A DNA stretch of 64,000 nucleotides from Demequina iriomotensis (GCF_000971395.1 NZ_BBME01000011.1:124001-188000); one strand, 5' to 3'. Counted from the stretch's first letter, positions 16,980 to 25,639 are shown. Notes: generated by a model not told the origin, from the letters alone. Made by a program: numbers and translations.

Positions 16980-17615
16980 TCAGCCGTCGAAGGAGGTCGC
17001 CTCGCCCGGGGCCAGCCGCTGGACCACGCCCTCGGGGCTCAGTCCTGCGAGCATGCCGCCGTACTTGCCGGGGTCGGTGGTCTCACCTTCGTGCATGGGC
17101 ACCGCGACGCGTGGCGCGATGTCACGCACGTAGTCGATCGCGTCCGCGAGCTTCAGCCACGGGCCGTCGATCGGCACCGCGAGGATGTCGACCGGGACCT
17201 CGGGGCGCACCCATGAGTCGCCGGGATGCAGGAACGCGCCGTGGTCGACCAGGTAGGCGTTGTTGGTGCAGCCCGGCACGGGGCCGTAGACCGCGGCGTG
17301 GAGGCCTCCCAGCACGTCGACCGTCGAGCCGCCGAATGAGAGGCGGTCGCCGGGCCTGGCCGCTACCGCGCCCATCGGCAGCGTCGCCACCGCGGGTGCC
17401 GTGTCCGCGTCCACCACGAGCGCGGCGCGCGGGTTCGCCGCGAGCAGCGGGCCGAGCCTGTCGATGTCGACGTGATCCGCGTGCTCATGCGTCACCAGGA
17501 CCGCGTCGAGCTCTCGGACGCCCTCGAACGCGGACAGCACGCCGGGGTCGATCAGCAGGCGCGCGGCTTGCGTCTCCACGAGGAAGCAGGCGTGACCGAG
17601 GTGGGTGAGGCGCAT
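16980..17615 (-). CDS. Metallo-beta-lactamase-fold hydrolase (UlaG-like)
   Basis: A 211-residue MBL-fold protein with the metal motif THEHADHVD (His43, His45, Asp47, His48) and further likely ligands in HPGDS and PMHEGE. The size and start (MRLTHLGHACFLVE) match the UlaG/YtnP-like lactonase or phosphodiesterase branch. AAGGAG precedes the ATG. The promoter region carries a degenerate copy of the 17-bp palindrome at 17645, linking it to the unassigned catabolic regulon. A lactonase step after sugar oxidation would fit that regulon, but this is inference. Confidence 0.83.
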   Translation of the reverse strand: MRLTHLGHACFLVETQAARLLIDPGVLSAFEGVRELDAVLVTHEHADHVDIDRLGPLLAANPRAALVVDADTAPAVATLPMGAVAARPGDRLSFGGSTVDVLGGLHAAVYGPVPGCTNNAYLVDHGAFLHPGDSWVRPEVPVDILAVPIDGPWLKLADAIDYVRDIAPRVAVPMHEGETTDPGKYGGMLAGLSPEGVVQRLAPGEATSFDG

Positions 17616-17644
17616 GGCGCTCCTTCGCGGGATCGTCTCACTAA

Positions 17645-17661
17645 GAGAAAGTGACTTCCAC
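17645..17661. promoter_or_regulatory. 17-bp palindromic operator, copy 4
   Basis: GAGAAAGTGACTTCCAC, two mismatches from copy 2. On the minus strand it follows a TATGCT -10-like hexamer and precedes the MBL hydrolase gene. Confidence 0.6.
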
Positions 17662-17720
17662 TGAATGAGCATAGCTGCGTGCTCCCCGGGACCAAAGCCT
17701 CTCACGCGACCCTCCGCCCA

Positions 17721-17734
17721 GTGAAACGATTCAC
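17721..17734. promoter_or_regulatory. LacI-type operator (rhamnose regulon), fucO copy
   Basis: GTGAAACGATTCAC upstream of fucO. The same core TGAAACGATTCA lies before rhaD, rhaI and rhaT. The central CG and partial symmetry are typical of LacI-family sites. Confidence 0.8.
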
Positions 17735-17795
17735 GCGATGGGCCGGCGTCTCCAGCGGCGATGTGCCGCGCGCGGGCTCGCACGGGAGGTGCAAC

Positions 17796-18962
17796 GTGGC
17801 ACATCGGATGATCTGGAACCAGACCGCGTACTTCGGGGCGGGGTCCATCGAGGTGATCCCGGGGGAGCTCGCCTCGCGCGGCTTCGCCAAGGCGTTCGTG
17901 GTCTCGGATGCGGTGCTCATCGCGACCGGCGTGACCGCCAAGGTCACCGGACTGCTCGACGCGGCAGGCTTCCCGTACGAGGTCTACAGCGACGTGCTTC
18001 CCAACCCGCCCATCGAGAACGTTCAGGCGGGAGTGGCCGCCTTCCGGGACTCCGGCGCGGATGTGCTCATCGCCGTGGGCGGCGGCTCGCCCCAGGACAC
18101 GTGCAAGGCGATCGGCATCATCGTCGCCAACCCCGAGTTCGCCGATGTGCGCTCGCTCGAAGGGGTCGCGCCCACCCGGAACCCCGCGGTTCCGATCATC
18201 GCGGTGCCCACGACCGCCGGCACGGCGTCCGAGACCACCATCAACTACGTCATCACCGACGTGGAGCGCAGCCGCAAGTTCGTGTGCGTCGACCCGCACG
18301 ACATCCCGATCCTCGCGGTGGTGGATGCCGACATGATGGCGACAGCGCCGCGCGCGCTCAAGGTCGCGACGGGGTTGGACGCGCTGACGCACGCGATCGA
18401 GGGCTACACCACCAAGGGGGCCTGGGAGCTCTCCGACCTGTTCCACCTCAAGGCGATCCAGGTCATCGCGGCCTCGCTGCGTGCCGCCGCCGACGGCGAC
18501 GCCGAGGCCATGGAGCGCATGGCGCTCGCGCAGTACATCGCGGGCATGGGCTACTCCAACGTGGGTCTGGGCATCGTGCATGCGATGGCGCACCCGCTCG
18601 GCGCCTTCTACTCGGCTCCGCATGGCGTCGCGAACGGCATCCTGCTCGCGCCGGTGATGGCGTTCAACGCGCCGGCGACGGGGGAGAAGTACCGTGACAT
18701 CGCGGCCGCCTTCGGTGTGGCCGACGCGTACGCCCTGCCGCTCGAGGAGGCTCGCGAGGCCGCGGTTGACGCCGTCGCGGCGCTCACGCGCGACCTGGGC
18801 AACCCGCTCGGCATCGACGAGATCGGCGCCCGGTCCGAGGACATCCCGGCGCTCGCGCAGGCGGCCTTCGACGATGTGTGCGCGGGTGGCAACCCCCGCG
18901 ACACCACCGTCGAGGAGTTCGAAACGCTCTATCGCTCCCTGCTCGGTGTGACCGTGGGCTGA
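17796..18962 (+). CDS. fucO: Lactaldehyde reductase / 1,2-propanediol oxidoreductase
   Basis: A 388-residue iron-dependent group III alcohol dehydrogenase that closely follows Escherichia coli FucO in segments I recall, such as IAVGGGSPQDTCKAIGII, NPEFADVRSLEG, KFVCVDPHDIP and AMAHPLGAFYSAPHGVAN. Iron ligands sit in DALTHAIEG and the two later His. It interconverts L-lactaldehyde and 1,2-propanediol, the reductive fate of lactaldehyde from rhamnose. The GTG start has GGGAGGT five bases upstream. A LacI-type operator at 17721 places it in the rhamnose regulon. Confidence 0.93.
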   Translation: MAHRMIWNQTAYFGAGSIEVIPGELASRGFAKAFVVSDAVLIATGVTAKVTGLLDAAGFPYEVYSDVLPNPPIENVQAGVAAFRDSGADVLIAVGGGSPQDTCKAIGIIVANPEFADVRSLEGVAPTRNPAVPIIAVPTTAGTASETTINYVITDVERSRKFVCVDPHDIPILAVVDADMMATAPRALKVATGLDALTHAIEGYTTKGAWELSDLFHLKAIQVIAASLRAAADGDAEAMERMALAQYIAGMGYSNVGLGIVHAMAHPLGAFYSAPHGVANGILLAPVMAFNAPATGEKYRDIAAAFGVADAYALPLEEAREAAVDAVAALTRDLGNPLGIDEIGARSEDIPALAQAAFDDVCAGGNPRDTTVEEFETLYRSLLGVTVG

Positions 18963-18980
18963 CGCCTTCCGCCCTGGCAG

Positions 18981-19025
18981 ACGGGCCCCGATGCCGCCTT
19001 CTCGCGAGGTGGCGCCGGGGCCCGT
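18981..19025 (+). terminator. fucO terminator
   Basis: Outer stem ACGGGCCCCG / CGGGGCCCGT with an inner near-perfect GCCGCCT / AGGTGGC pair. It begins 18 bp after the fucO stop. Confidence 0.7.
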
Positions 19026-19079
19026 GTGCGTGGCCGTCCAAGCGGGCGTGTCCGCAGATCCTGCGCCCAACTGTGGCTG

Positions 19080-19095
19080 TGGCATTGGATAGTGC
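19080..19095 (+). repeat. Dispersed motif TGGCAT-N4-TAGTGC, copy 2
   Basis: TGGCATTGGATAGTGC in the non-coding stretch 18963-19423. With its flank (to about 19110) it resembles the 3' end of the DUF559 gene at 15858; I count 22 of 33 matching bases by hand. It may be a decayed fragment. Confidence 0.45.
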
Positions 19096-19189
19096 GACGT
19101 GAGCTGCGGAACGGATGTCTCGGCATTGCTTGGTGCGATGCCGGCACGGCTGTGCCGCGGGGACGCCCGCAGGCTGGCAGTTCGCTACT

Positions 19190-19266
19190 CAGGGCTCGGG
19201 CAGGGCTCGGGCAGGGCTCCGGCGGGGCTCCGGCAGGGCTCCGGCAGGGCTCCGGCCGTGGCTCCG
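19190..19266 (+). repeat. 11-bp minisatellite CAGGGCTCSGG
   Basis: Six consecutive 11-bp units plus a degenerate seventh: CAGGGCTCGGG twice, then CAGGGCTCCGG-type units, one with CGGGG. It lies in the 461-bp gap between fucO and rhaD, which otherwise contains two terminators and motif copies 2 and 3 but no gene that I can support. Confidence 0.75.
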
Positions 19267-19317
19267 TGCCGGGATCGCACCTGGCGCTGCCACTGGAGTC
19301 CAGCAGCGCCTCCGCCA

Positions 19318-19333
19318 GCACTATTCGATGCCA
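19318..19333 (-). repeat. Dispersed motif TGGCAT-N4-TAGTGC, copy 3 (inverted)
   Basis: On the minus strand TGGCATCGAATAGTGC. Inverted relative to copy 2, so the pair flanks the minisatellite. Confidence 0.45.
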
Positions 19334-19364
19334 CTTTCGCCGAGGGATCGCCGGGGTCCGGCTT

Positions 19365-19411
19365 GCGCCGAAGGCTCGCGTCCCCGGCGAGGGAGCGCGA
19401 GCCTTCGGCGC
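19365..19411 (-). terminator. rhaD terminator
   Basis: 16-bp perfect stem GCGCCGAAGGCTCGCG / CGCGAGCCTTCGGCGC with a 15-base loop, 12 bp past the rhaD stop on the minus strand. Confidence 0.75.
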
Positions 19412-19423
19412 GTGCGGAGGGGG

Positions 19424-20254
19424 TCAGGCGAGCCAGGGGGAGTCGATGGCGAAGGTGGTCGCGACGTCGGAGATCTCCTGCTTGGTGAGGCCCTCGGCGC
19501 GGCCGCCGGCCACGATGTCCATGTACTCGTACTTCGCGCCGGTCTCGGCGTACTCGACGCGGTCCACGGCGCGGTAGACGGAGATGTCCGAACGGGACAT
19601 GGTGCCGTGCTTGGACCACAGCGTGATCTCGAAGTCGCGCAGGCCCTCGACGTTCGCCCGGCCCATCTCCTCCGAGCCCGGGATGAAGAACGGCAGGACC
19701 GCGATGCCCTGCGACAGCGAGACGATGCTCTCCGGCTCCCAGCGCAGGATCGCGCCGTTCATGCGGGCCGTGTCGCGGTAGGCCGGAATGTGGGAGAGGT
19801 ACGTGAGGTGCGGCGGCTGCGCATGGACGACGGCCTGGAAGTCGATGCCGCGACGCTCGACCTGGTCCTGGTGCACGGCGAGGTGCGAGTTGAACTCGGA
19901 GGTGAGGCGCGCGAACTTGCGGACGTTGGCGGTGTAGAGCGTTCCGGTGTGGCCGTCGGCGTGGATCTTCACCGCGCCGATCGCGGCGAGGGGCTCCTGC
20001 TCGATCTGGCGCAGGCGGCGGCCCGAGCCGGTCGCGAGCACGGTGCCGCCGGCGAGCGCCGGGGCGGGGACCGGAAGCTCGATCTCCTCGGCGTGGGGGA
20101 AGTGACGGCGGACCTCGACGTCCCAGCCCATGTAGACCGAGATGTTGCCGGCGCCGGCCTCGGAGGCCTCGATGTCGCAGATGCGGGCGCCCGCCTCTCC
20201 GATCTGGGCGATGATCTCGTCGAGCGTGGGCTTCGGCTGGTCGGTGGCGGTCAC
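19424..20254 (-). CDS. rhaD: RhaD-type L-rhamnulose-1-phosphate aldolase (class II)
   Basis: 276 residues, near the 274 of E. coli RhaD. It has the same order of segments: ATGSGRRLRQ phosphate loop, TSE with Glu120, VVHAQPPH with His144, AVLPFFIPGSEEMG and LWSKHG with His216. It would split L-rhamnulose 1-phosphate into DHAP and L-lactaldehyde. The second zinc His of the HxH motif appears to be Gln146, with a His at 149. AGGAGG precedes the GTG start. Its own LacI-type operator is at 20310. The bifunctional RhaEW nearby encodes the same step, so this gene may be redundant or act on a related ketose phosphate. Confidence 0.8.
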   Translation of the reverse strand: MTATDQPKPTLDEIIAQIGEAGARICDIEASEAGAGNISVYMGWDVEVRRHFPHAEEIELPVPAPALAGGTVLATGSGRRLRQIEQEPLAAIGAVKIHADGHTGTLYTANVRKFARLTSEFNSHLAVHQDQVERRGIDFQAVVHAQPPHLTYLSHIPAYRDTARMNGAILRWEPESIVSLSQGIAVLPFFIPGSEEMGRANVEGLRDFEITLWSKHGTMSRSDISVYRAVDRVEYAETGAKYEYMDIVAGGRAEGLTKQEISDVATTFAIDSPWLA

Positions 20255-20309
20255 GGTGTCCTCCTGTGTCGGTGACGCGACCCCTGCGGCGCGCCGTCCC
20301 TTCCGGGAA

Positions 20310-20321
20310 TGAAACGATTCA
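20310..20321. promoter_or_regulatory. LacI-type operator, rhaD copy
   Basis: TGAAACGATTCA 56 bp upstream of the rhaD start, in the 141-bp gap after lldD. Identical core to the three other rhamnose-regulon sites. Confidence 0.8.
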
Positions 20322-20395
20322 ATCATGGTGCGGGGCGTGCCGGATGTGTCCAAGGTCCCGGTGCGAAAGGACCGTGCGCATGGCGCGGACGCGCG

Positions 20396-21772
20396 TCAGC
20401 TCGTGGTGCGGTTCGGGCTCGCGACCAGGCCCTCGGCGGGCTTGCTCGCGGCTTTGGCGCGCGGTTTCGCCGCCGCACGCTTGGCCGGGGCCGGGGCCGG
20501 CGTGGAAACCGCCGGGGGAGCCACGGCCGCACCTGGACGCGCGACCGGCACCATCCGCTGCAGCTGGGTGACGTGGTCGGGGTTGAGCTCGGCCACGCTC
20601 GAGACACCGAGCAGCTTCATGGTCCGCACGATCTCCTTCGACAGGATCTCGATCGTCCGGTCCACGCCCTCACGCCCGCCGGCCATGAGGCCGTAGAGGT
20701 AGGCGCGGCCCACGAGCGTGAAGTCCGCGCCGCACGCCAGCGCCGCGACGATGTCGGCGCCGGCCATGATGCCCGTGTCGACCACGATGGTGGTCTTCCC
20801 GCCGAGCTCCGCGGCCACCGAGGGCAGCAGGCGGAACGGGATGGGTGCGCGGTCGAGCTGGCGGCCGCCGTGATTCGACAGCACGATGCCGTCGACGCCC
20901 CGGTCGACCACGGCCTTCGCATCGTCGAGCGTCTGGATGCCCTTGACCGCGACCTTGCCGGGCCACTGGTCGCGGATCCACTCGAGGTCGTCGAAGTCGA
21001 CGGTGGGGTCGAACAGGCTGTCGAGCAGCTCGCCGATGGTGCCGTTCCACTCGCTGAGCGAGGCGAAGGTGAGCGGCTCGGTGGTGAGGAAGTTCCACCA
21101 CCACTCGGGACGCGGGATGGCGTTGAGCACCGTCCTGGGGGTGAGCTGCGGCGGGATCGTGAACCCGTTGTACGAGTCCCGGAGCCGCGCGCCCGCGGCC
21201 GGCACGTCGACGGTCACCAGCAGTGTGTCGAATCCCGCGTCGGCCGCACGCTGCATCAGCTGCATCGACTTGTCGCGGTCCTTCTGCATGTACAGCTGGA
21301 ACCAGTTGCGGCCGTCGGGGTTCGCCTCGCGCACGCCCTCCGGGGAGGTGGTGCCGAGCGTCGACAGCGAGAAGGGGATGCCCGCGGCGCCCGCGGCGGA
21401 GGAGCCGGCGCGTTCGCCCTCGGCCTGCATCATCCGGGTGAAGCCGGTGGGTGCGATGCCGAAGGGCATGGCCGAGCGGCCGCCGAAGATCTCGACGGAC
21501 GTGTCCACCTGGGACACGTCGCGCAGGATCGCGGGGTGGAACTCGATCTCGCGGAACGCGCGGCGTGCGCGGGCGAGCGACAGCTCCTCCTCGGCGGCGC
21601 CGTCCGTGTAGTCGAACGCGCCCTTGGGGGTGCGTCGCTTGGCGATCGCGCGGAGGTCCGCGATGGTGTGCGCCTTCGCGAGACGGCGCTTGCGCCCGTC
21701 GAGCTCGAGCGGCTTGAAGCGCATGAGCGGCGCGAGGTCCGCCGGCCGGGGGATCCGGCGCTCCATCTTCAT
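20396..21772 (-). CDS. lldD: FMN-dependent L-lactate dehydrogenase
   Basis: A 458-residue alpha-hydroxyacid dehydrogenase of the LldD/glycolate oxidase family. It has the FMN barrel, the catalytic pair in [10 protein letters not shown] and a [26 protein letters not shown]-type phosphate-binding end. It would oxidise L-lactate, the oxidised product of lactaldehyde, to pyruvate. It starts four bases after rhaB. After the conserved fold (about residue 405) there is a Pro/Ala/Lys-rich tail of some 50 residues that is unusual for the family. Last gene of the rhaI operon. Confidence 0.88.
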   Translation of the reverse strand: MKMERRIPRPADLAPLMRFKPLELDGRKRRLAKAHTIADLRAIAKRRTPKGAFDYTDGAAEEELSLARARRAFREIEFHPAILRDVSQVDTSVEIFGGRSAMPFGIAPTGFTRMMQAEGERAGSSAAGAAGIPFSLSTLGTTSPEGVREANPDGRNWFQLYMQKDRDKSMQLMQRAADAGFDTLLVTVDVPAAGARLRDSYNGFTIPPQLTPRTVLNAIPRPEWWWNFLTTEPLTFASLSEWNGTIGELLDSLFDPTVDFDDLEWIRDQWPGKVAVKGIQTLDDAKAVVDRGVDGIVLSNHGGRQLDRAPIPFRLLPSVAAELGGKTTIVVDTGIMAGADIVAALACGADFTLVGRAYLYGLMAGGREGVDRTIEILSKEIVRTMKLLGVSSVAELNPDHVTQLQRMVPVARPGAAVAPPAVSTPAPAPAKRAAAKPRAKAASKPAEGLVASPNRTTS

Positions 21773-21776
21773 CAGG

Positions 21777-23198
21777 TCACTGTCCCTTCGGAGTGAAGAC
21801 TCTGGGGTTGAACGTACGCGCGACAAGGTCGCGCAGCGATTCGAGCGAGCCCGAGATCGCGCCGAGCGCGCGACCCTGGATCAGGACGTTGCCGATCGCG
21901 GTGGCCTCGACGGGGCCTGCCATCACCGGCAGGCCGGCGCGGTCCGCGGTGCGCTGGCACAGCAGCTCGTTGAGCGAGCCGCCGCCGGTGATGTGGATCC
22001 GGCGGATCTCCTGGCTCGACAGGGAGCCGGCCTGGTGGACCGCCTCGGCGAAGGCCTGCGCGAGGCTCTCGATGATGCAGCGCGCGAACTCGCCGCGCGA
22101 CCGCGGCGTGCGGAGGCCGCGCTCGCCCAGCCACGTCGCGATGCGCGCGGGCATGTCGCCGGGCGGGCTGAAGACCGCATCGTTCGCGTCGAAGATGTCG
22201 ATGGGGGCGTCCGCGGCCTCCGCCTCGGCCAGCAGCCGCTGCAGGTCGACGGTCTCGCCGTCGCGCTCCCACGCGCGGATGGCCTCCGACAGGATCCACA
22301 GGCCCATGACGTTGTGGAGGAACCGGGTGCGCCCGTCCACGCCGCCCTCGTTGGTGAAGTTCGCCTCGCGCGCGGCCTGGCTGAGCACGGGCGCCTCGGT
22401 CTCGACGCCGACGAGGCCCCACGTGCCGCACGAGATGTACGCGCCGCCGGGCTCGGTCATGGGGGTCGCGACGATCGCGGACGCCGTGTCGTGCGAGCCG
22501 ACCGCGACCACGGGTGTCTCCGCGAGGAGGCCGGTGGTCTCCGCCACGGTCGGCAGGATCGCTCCGATGCGCTCGCCCGGCTGGACGATGCGCGGGAACA
22601 GCCCGCGCGGCAGGCGCAGACGGTCCATCAGCTCGCCGTCCCACTCCTTGGTGGCCACGTCGAGCAGGCCCGTGGTGGAGGCGTTGGTCGCCTCCGCCAC
22701 GGTGGCGCCGGTGAGGTAGTAGGCCATGAGGTCGGGGACCAGCAGCAGGCGGTCGGCGACGCCGAGCATGCCCGCCTCGCGCTCGACGGCGAGCTGGTAG
22801 AGCGTGTTGAACGGCAGGAACTGCAGGCCGTTGCGCGCGTACAGCAGCGAGAACGGCTCGTCCGCGTGGACCAGCTCGACGCCGTGCGCGGTGCGCTCGT
22901 CCCTGTAGTGGAACGGCTCGCCCAGGATACGGTCGCCGCGGAGCAGGGCATAGTCGACGGCCCAGGAGTCGATGCCGATCGACTGGATCCGCTCGTCCCA
23001 GCGCGCCGCTGCGCCCAGCCCGTCGAGGACGTGGGCGTAGAGCTGCTGGAGGTTCCAGTGCAGCCCGTCCGGCGTCTTCACCGGCCCGTTGGGGAAGCGG
23101 GCCATCTGGCGCAGCTCGAGCGTGTCGGGACCGACCTGCCCGACCATCACGCGACCGGAGGTCGCGCCGAGGTCGATCGCGGCGACCGCCGCGCTCAT
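21777..23198 (-). CDS. rhaB: L-rhamnulokinase
   Basis: A 473-residue FGGY-family sugar kinase. The start [15 protein letters not shown], followed by [12 protein letters not shown] and RDERT, is characteristic of rhamnulokinase, as are [16 protein letters not shown] and [13 protein letters not shown]. It phosphorylates L-rhamnulose at O1 using ATP in the cytoplasm. ATGA overlap with rhaEW upstream. Confidence is high because both sequence and neighbours agree. Confidence 0.93.
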   Translation of the reverse strand: MSAAVAAIDLGATSGRVMVGQVGPDTLELRQMARFPNGPVKTPDGLHWNLQQLYAHVLDGLGAAARWDERIQSIGIDSWAVDYALLRGDRILGEPFHYRDERTAHGVELVHADEPFSLLYARNGLQFLPFNTLYQLAVEREAGMLGVADRLLLVPDLMAYYLTGATVAEATNASTTGLLDVATKEWDGELMDRLRLPRGLFPRIVQPGERIGAILPTVAETTGLLAETPVVAVGSHDTASAIVATPMTEPGGAYISCGTWGLVGVETEAPVLSQAAREANFTNEGGVDGRTRFLHNVMGLWILSEAIRAWERDGETVDLQRLLAEAEAADAPIDIFDANDAVFSPPGDMPARIATWLGERGLRTPRSRGEFARCIIESLAQAFAEAVHQAGSLSSQEIRRIHITGGGSLNELLCQRTADRAGLPVMAGPVEATAIGNVLIQGRALGAISGSLESLRDLVARTFNPRVFTPKGQ

Positions 23199-25231
23199 CG
23201 GAGGAAGGCCGCCGCGACACCTGCGTCCACGGGCACGTGCAGCCCGGTGGTGTGCGACATGTCGGGGCCCGTGATGATGGCCGTGGCGTTCGCGACGTGC
23301 TCGGGGAGCACCTCGCGCTTCAGGATGGTGCGCTGAGCGTAGAACTTGCCCAGGTCGTCCTCCTCGATCCCGTAGGTCTTCGCGCGGTTCGCGCCCCAGC
23401 CGCCGGCGAAGATGCCGGAGCCGCGCACCACGCCGTCGGGGTTGATCCCGTTGACCTTGATGCCGTGCTCGCCCAGCTCGACCGCGAGCAGGCGCACCTG
23501 GTGGGCCTGGTCGGCCTTGGTGGCGGAGTAGGCGATGTTGTTCGGACCCGCGAAGACCGAGTTCTTGGAGGCGATGTAGACGATGTCTCCACCCATCTGC
23601 TGTGCGATCATGACGCGCGCCGCGGCCTGCGAGACCAGGAAGGATCCCTTCGCCATGACGTCGTGCTGCAGGTCCCAGTCCTTCTCGGTGGTCTCGAGCA
23701 GGGGCTTGGACAGCGACAGGCCCGCGTTGTTGACCACAAGGTCGACGCCGCCGAACGCCAGGACCGCCTCGCCCATCGCCGCGGCGATGGCCTCGGGGTC
23801 CGCGACGTTGGCGGCGACGCCGATGGCGACATCCGTGCTGCCGAGCTCGGCGGCTGCGGCCTGGGCCTTCTCGAGGTCGAGGTCCGCGATGACGATGCAC
23901 GCGCCTTCAGCCGCGAGGCGGGTGGCGATGGCCTTGCCGATGCCGGACGCGGCGCCGGTGACGAGCGCGACGCGGGTGGCGTGCGACTTCGGCTTGGGCA
24001 TGCGCTGGAGCTTGGCCTCCTCGAGCGCCCAGTACTCGATCGCGAACTTCTCGGCGTCGGAGATCGGGGTGTACGTCGAGAGCGACTCGGCGCCGCGCAT
24101 CACGTTGATCGCGTTGATGTAGAACTCGCCGGCCACGCGCGCGGTCTGCTTGTTCGGGCCGAACGAGAACATGCCCACTCCGGGGACCAGCACGATGGCC
24201 GGGTCCGCGCCGCGGATCGCGGGGGAGTCCGCCGTGGCGTGGGCGTCGTAGTACGCCTGGTAGTCCTTGCGGTACTCGTCGTGAAGCTCGCGCAGGCGCG
24301 CGATGGAATCCTCGATGGACGCGTCGGCCGGGAGGTCGAGCACCATCGGCTTGACCTTGGTCCGCAGGAAGTGGTCGGGGCACGAGGTGCCCAGCGCGGC
24401 GAGGCGCGGGTGCGACTCCGCGGCCAGGAAGTCGAGCACCACATCGGCGTCGGTGAAGTGGCCCACCATCGGGCGGTCGAACGACGCGAGGCCGCGGATC
24501 GCCGGGGCGAGCGCGATCGCCTTGGCCCGACGCGCATCGTCCTCGAGCGCGCCGAAGCCGTCGAGCGCGGGCCCGAAGGGCTGCGGCTTGCCGTGCTCCG
24601 CGATGTAACGCGCGGCGGTGTCGATGATCTGGAGCGAGCGCGCCTCGCATTCGTCCGAGGTGTCCCCCCATGCGGTGATGCCGTGACCGCCGAGGATGCA
24701 GCCGATCGCCTGCGGGTTGGCCTCCTTGATCTCCGCGATGTCGAGGCCCAGCTGGAAGCCGGGGCGGCGCCACGGCACCCACACGACGGTGTCGCCGAAG
24801 ATGGTCGCGGTCAGCTCCTCGCCGTCCACCGCGGTCGCGATCGCGATGCCCGCGTCGGGGTGGAGGTGGTCGACATGCGCGGCGTCCACGAGGCCGTGCA
24901 TCGCGGTGTCGATCGACGGCGCGGCGCCGCCGCGGCCGTGGAGGCAGTAGTCGAACGCGGCGACCATCTCGTCCTCGCGCTCGACGCCGGGATAGGTGTC
25001 GACCAGGCCGCGCAGGCGGTCGAGGCGGAGCACCGCGAGGCCGTTCGTGCCCAGCGTGCCGAGGTCGCCGCCGGAGCCCTTGACCCAGACGAGCTCGACC
25101 GCCTCGCCCGTCGCGGGGTCGAGGTCGGTGCCCTTGGCGGACGTGTTGCCGCCCGCGTAGTTGGTGTTCCTCGGGTCGGAGCCGAGTCGGTTGGAGCGCG
25201 CGATCAGGTCCGCGGCGGTGGGGTTCGTCAT
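23195..25231 (-). CDS. rhaEW: Bifunctional rhamnulose-1-phosphate aldolase / L-lactaldehyde dehydrogenase
   Basis: A 678-residue fusion. Residues about 1-410 are a class II aldolase domain (NYAGGNTSAKG; HVDHLHPDAGIAIA with metal His; GGHGITAWG). Residues about 425-678 are an SDR (VTGAASGIGKA, NNAG, YSATK). The architecture matches RhaEW (YuxG) of Bacillus, which cleaves L-rhamnulose 1-phosphate and oxidises the lactaldehyde to L-lactate. It lies between rhaM and rhaB in the operon driven from the operator at 26873. With lldD downstream this gives a complete oxidative route to pyruvate. Confidence 0.94.
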   Translation of the reverse strand: MTNPTAADLIARSNRLGSDPRNTNYAGGNTSAKGTDLDPATGEAVELVWVKGSGGDLGTLGTNGLAVLRLDRLRGLVDTYPGVEREDEMVAAFDYCLHGRGGAAPSIDTAMHGLVDAAHVDHLHPDAGIAIATAVDGEELTATIFGDTVVWVPWRRPGFQLGLDIAEIKEANPQAIGCILGGHGITAWGDTSDECEARSLQIIDTAARYIAEHGKPQPFGPALDGFGALEDDARRAKAIALAPAIRGLASFDRPMVGHFTDADVVLDFLAAESHPRLAALGTSCPDHFLRTKVKPMVLDLPADASIEDSIARLRELHDEYRKDYQAYYDAHATADSPAIRGADPAIVLVPGVGMFSFGPNKQTARVAGEFYINAINVMRGAESLSTYTPISDAEKFAIEYWALEEAKLQRMPKPKSHATRVALVTGAASGIGKAIATRLAAEGACIVIADLDLEKAQAAAAELGSTDVAIGVAANVADPEAIAAAMGEAVLAFGGVDLVVNNAGLSLSKPLLETTEKDWDLQHDVMAKGSFLVSQAAARVMIAQQMGGDIVYIASKNSVFAGPNNIAYSATKADQAHQVRLLAVELGEHGIKVNGINPDGVVRGSGIFAGGWGANRAKTYGIEEDDLGKFYAQRTILKREVLPEHVANATAIITGPDMSHTTGLHVPVDAGVAAAFLR

Positions 25232-25285
25232 GAGGGAGAGGTCCTTTCCGGGGAAGAAGGGGTGCCGGCGCGGGGCCGGGGGAGG

Positions 25286-25636
25286 TCAGGTGGGGAGGCC
25301 CTGGGCGGCGAGCTGGTCCGCGAGGTTGAAGACCTCGGTCAGGTGGGGAGCACTCTGGTCCGCGCGCGCGCCAGGCAGAGAGACGAAGAACGGCGCCATG
25401 GTCCGCTCCCAGCGCTCGGTGCGCGGGTCCGCGGCGAGCGCCGCGGCCGAGGCCGCATCGTCATCCGTCTCGTAGTACCCGACGAGCAGGCCGTCGGGGC
25501 GCAGGAACAGCGAGTAGTCCCGCCGCCCTGCGTCCCGGATGGCCTCGAGCATGTCGGGCCAGACGGCACGATGCGCGTCGACGTACTCGTCCAGGCGGGC
25601 GGGATCCACCTGGAGCGTGAAGCACACGCGCGGCAT
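25286..25636 (-). CDS. rhaM: L-rhamnose mutarotase
   Basis: A 116-residue RhaM-family protein. His22 and the HRAVWP motif (22-27), YSLFLRPDGLLVGYYE and the ending LTEVFNL are typical. It interconverts alpha and beta anomers of L-rhamnose so that the isomerase is supplied. It starts 3 bp after the rhaI stop. The C-terminus is about ten residues longer than in E. coli. Confidence 0.92.
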   Translation of the reverse strand: MPRVCFTLQVDPARLDEYVDAHRAVWPDMLEAIRDAGRRDYSLFLRPDGLLVGYYETDDDAASAAALAADPRTERWERTMAPFFVSLPGARADQSAPHLTEVFNLADQLAAQGLPT

Positions 25637-25639
25637 GGC

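Noticed and set aside
19190-19266. Repeat-containing peptide gene (Gly/Arg/Pro-rich) in the fucO-rhaD gap
   Set aside because: No Shine-Dalgarno, no conserved domain, and the 11-bp unit simply keeps several frames open; better read as a minisatellite.
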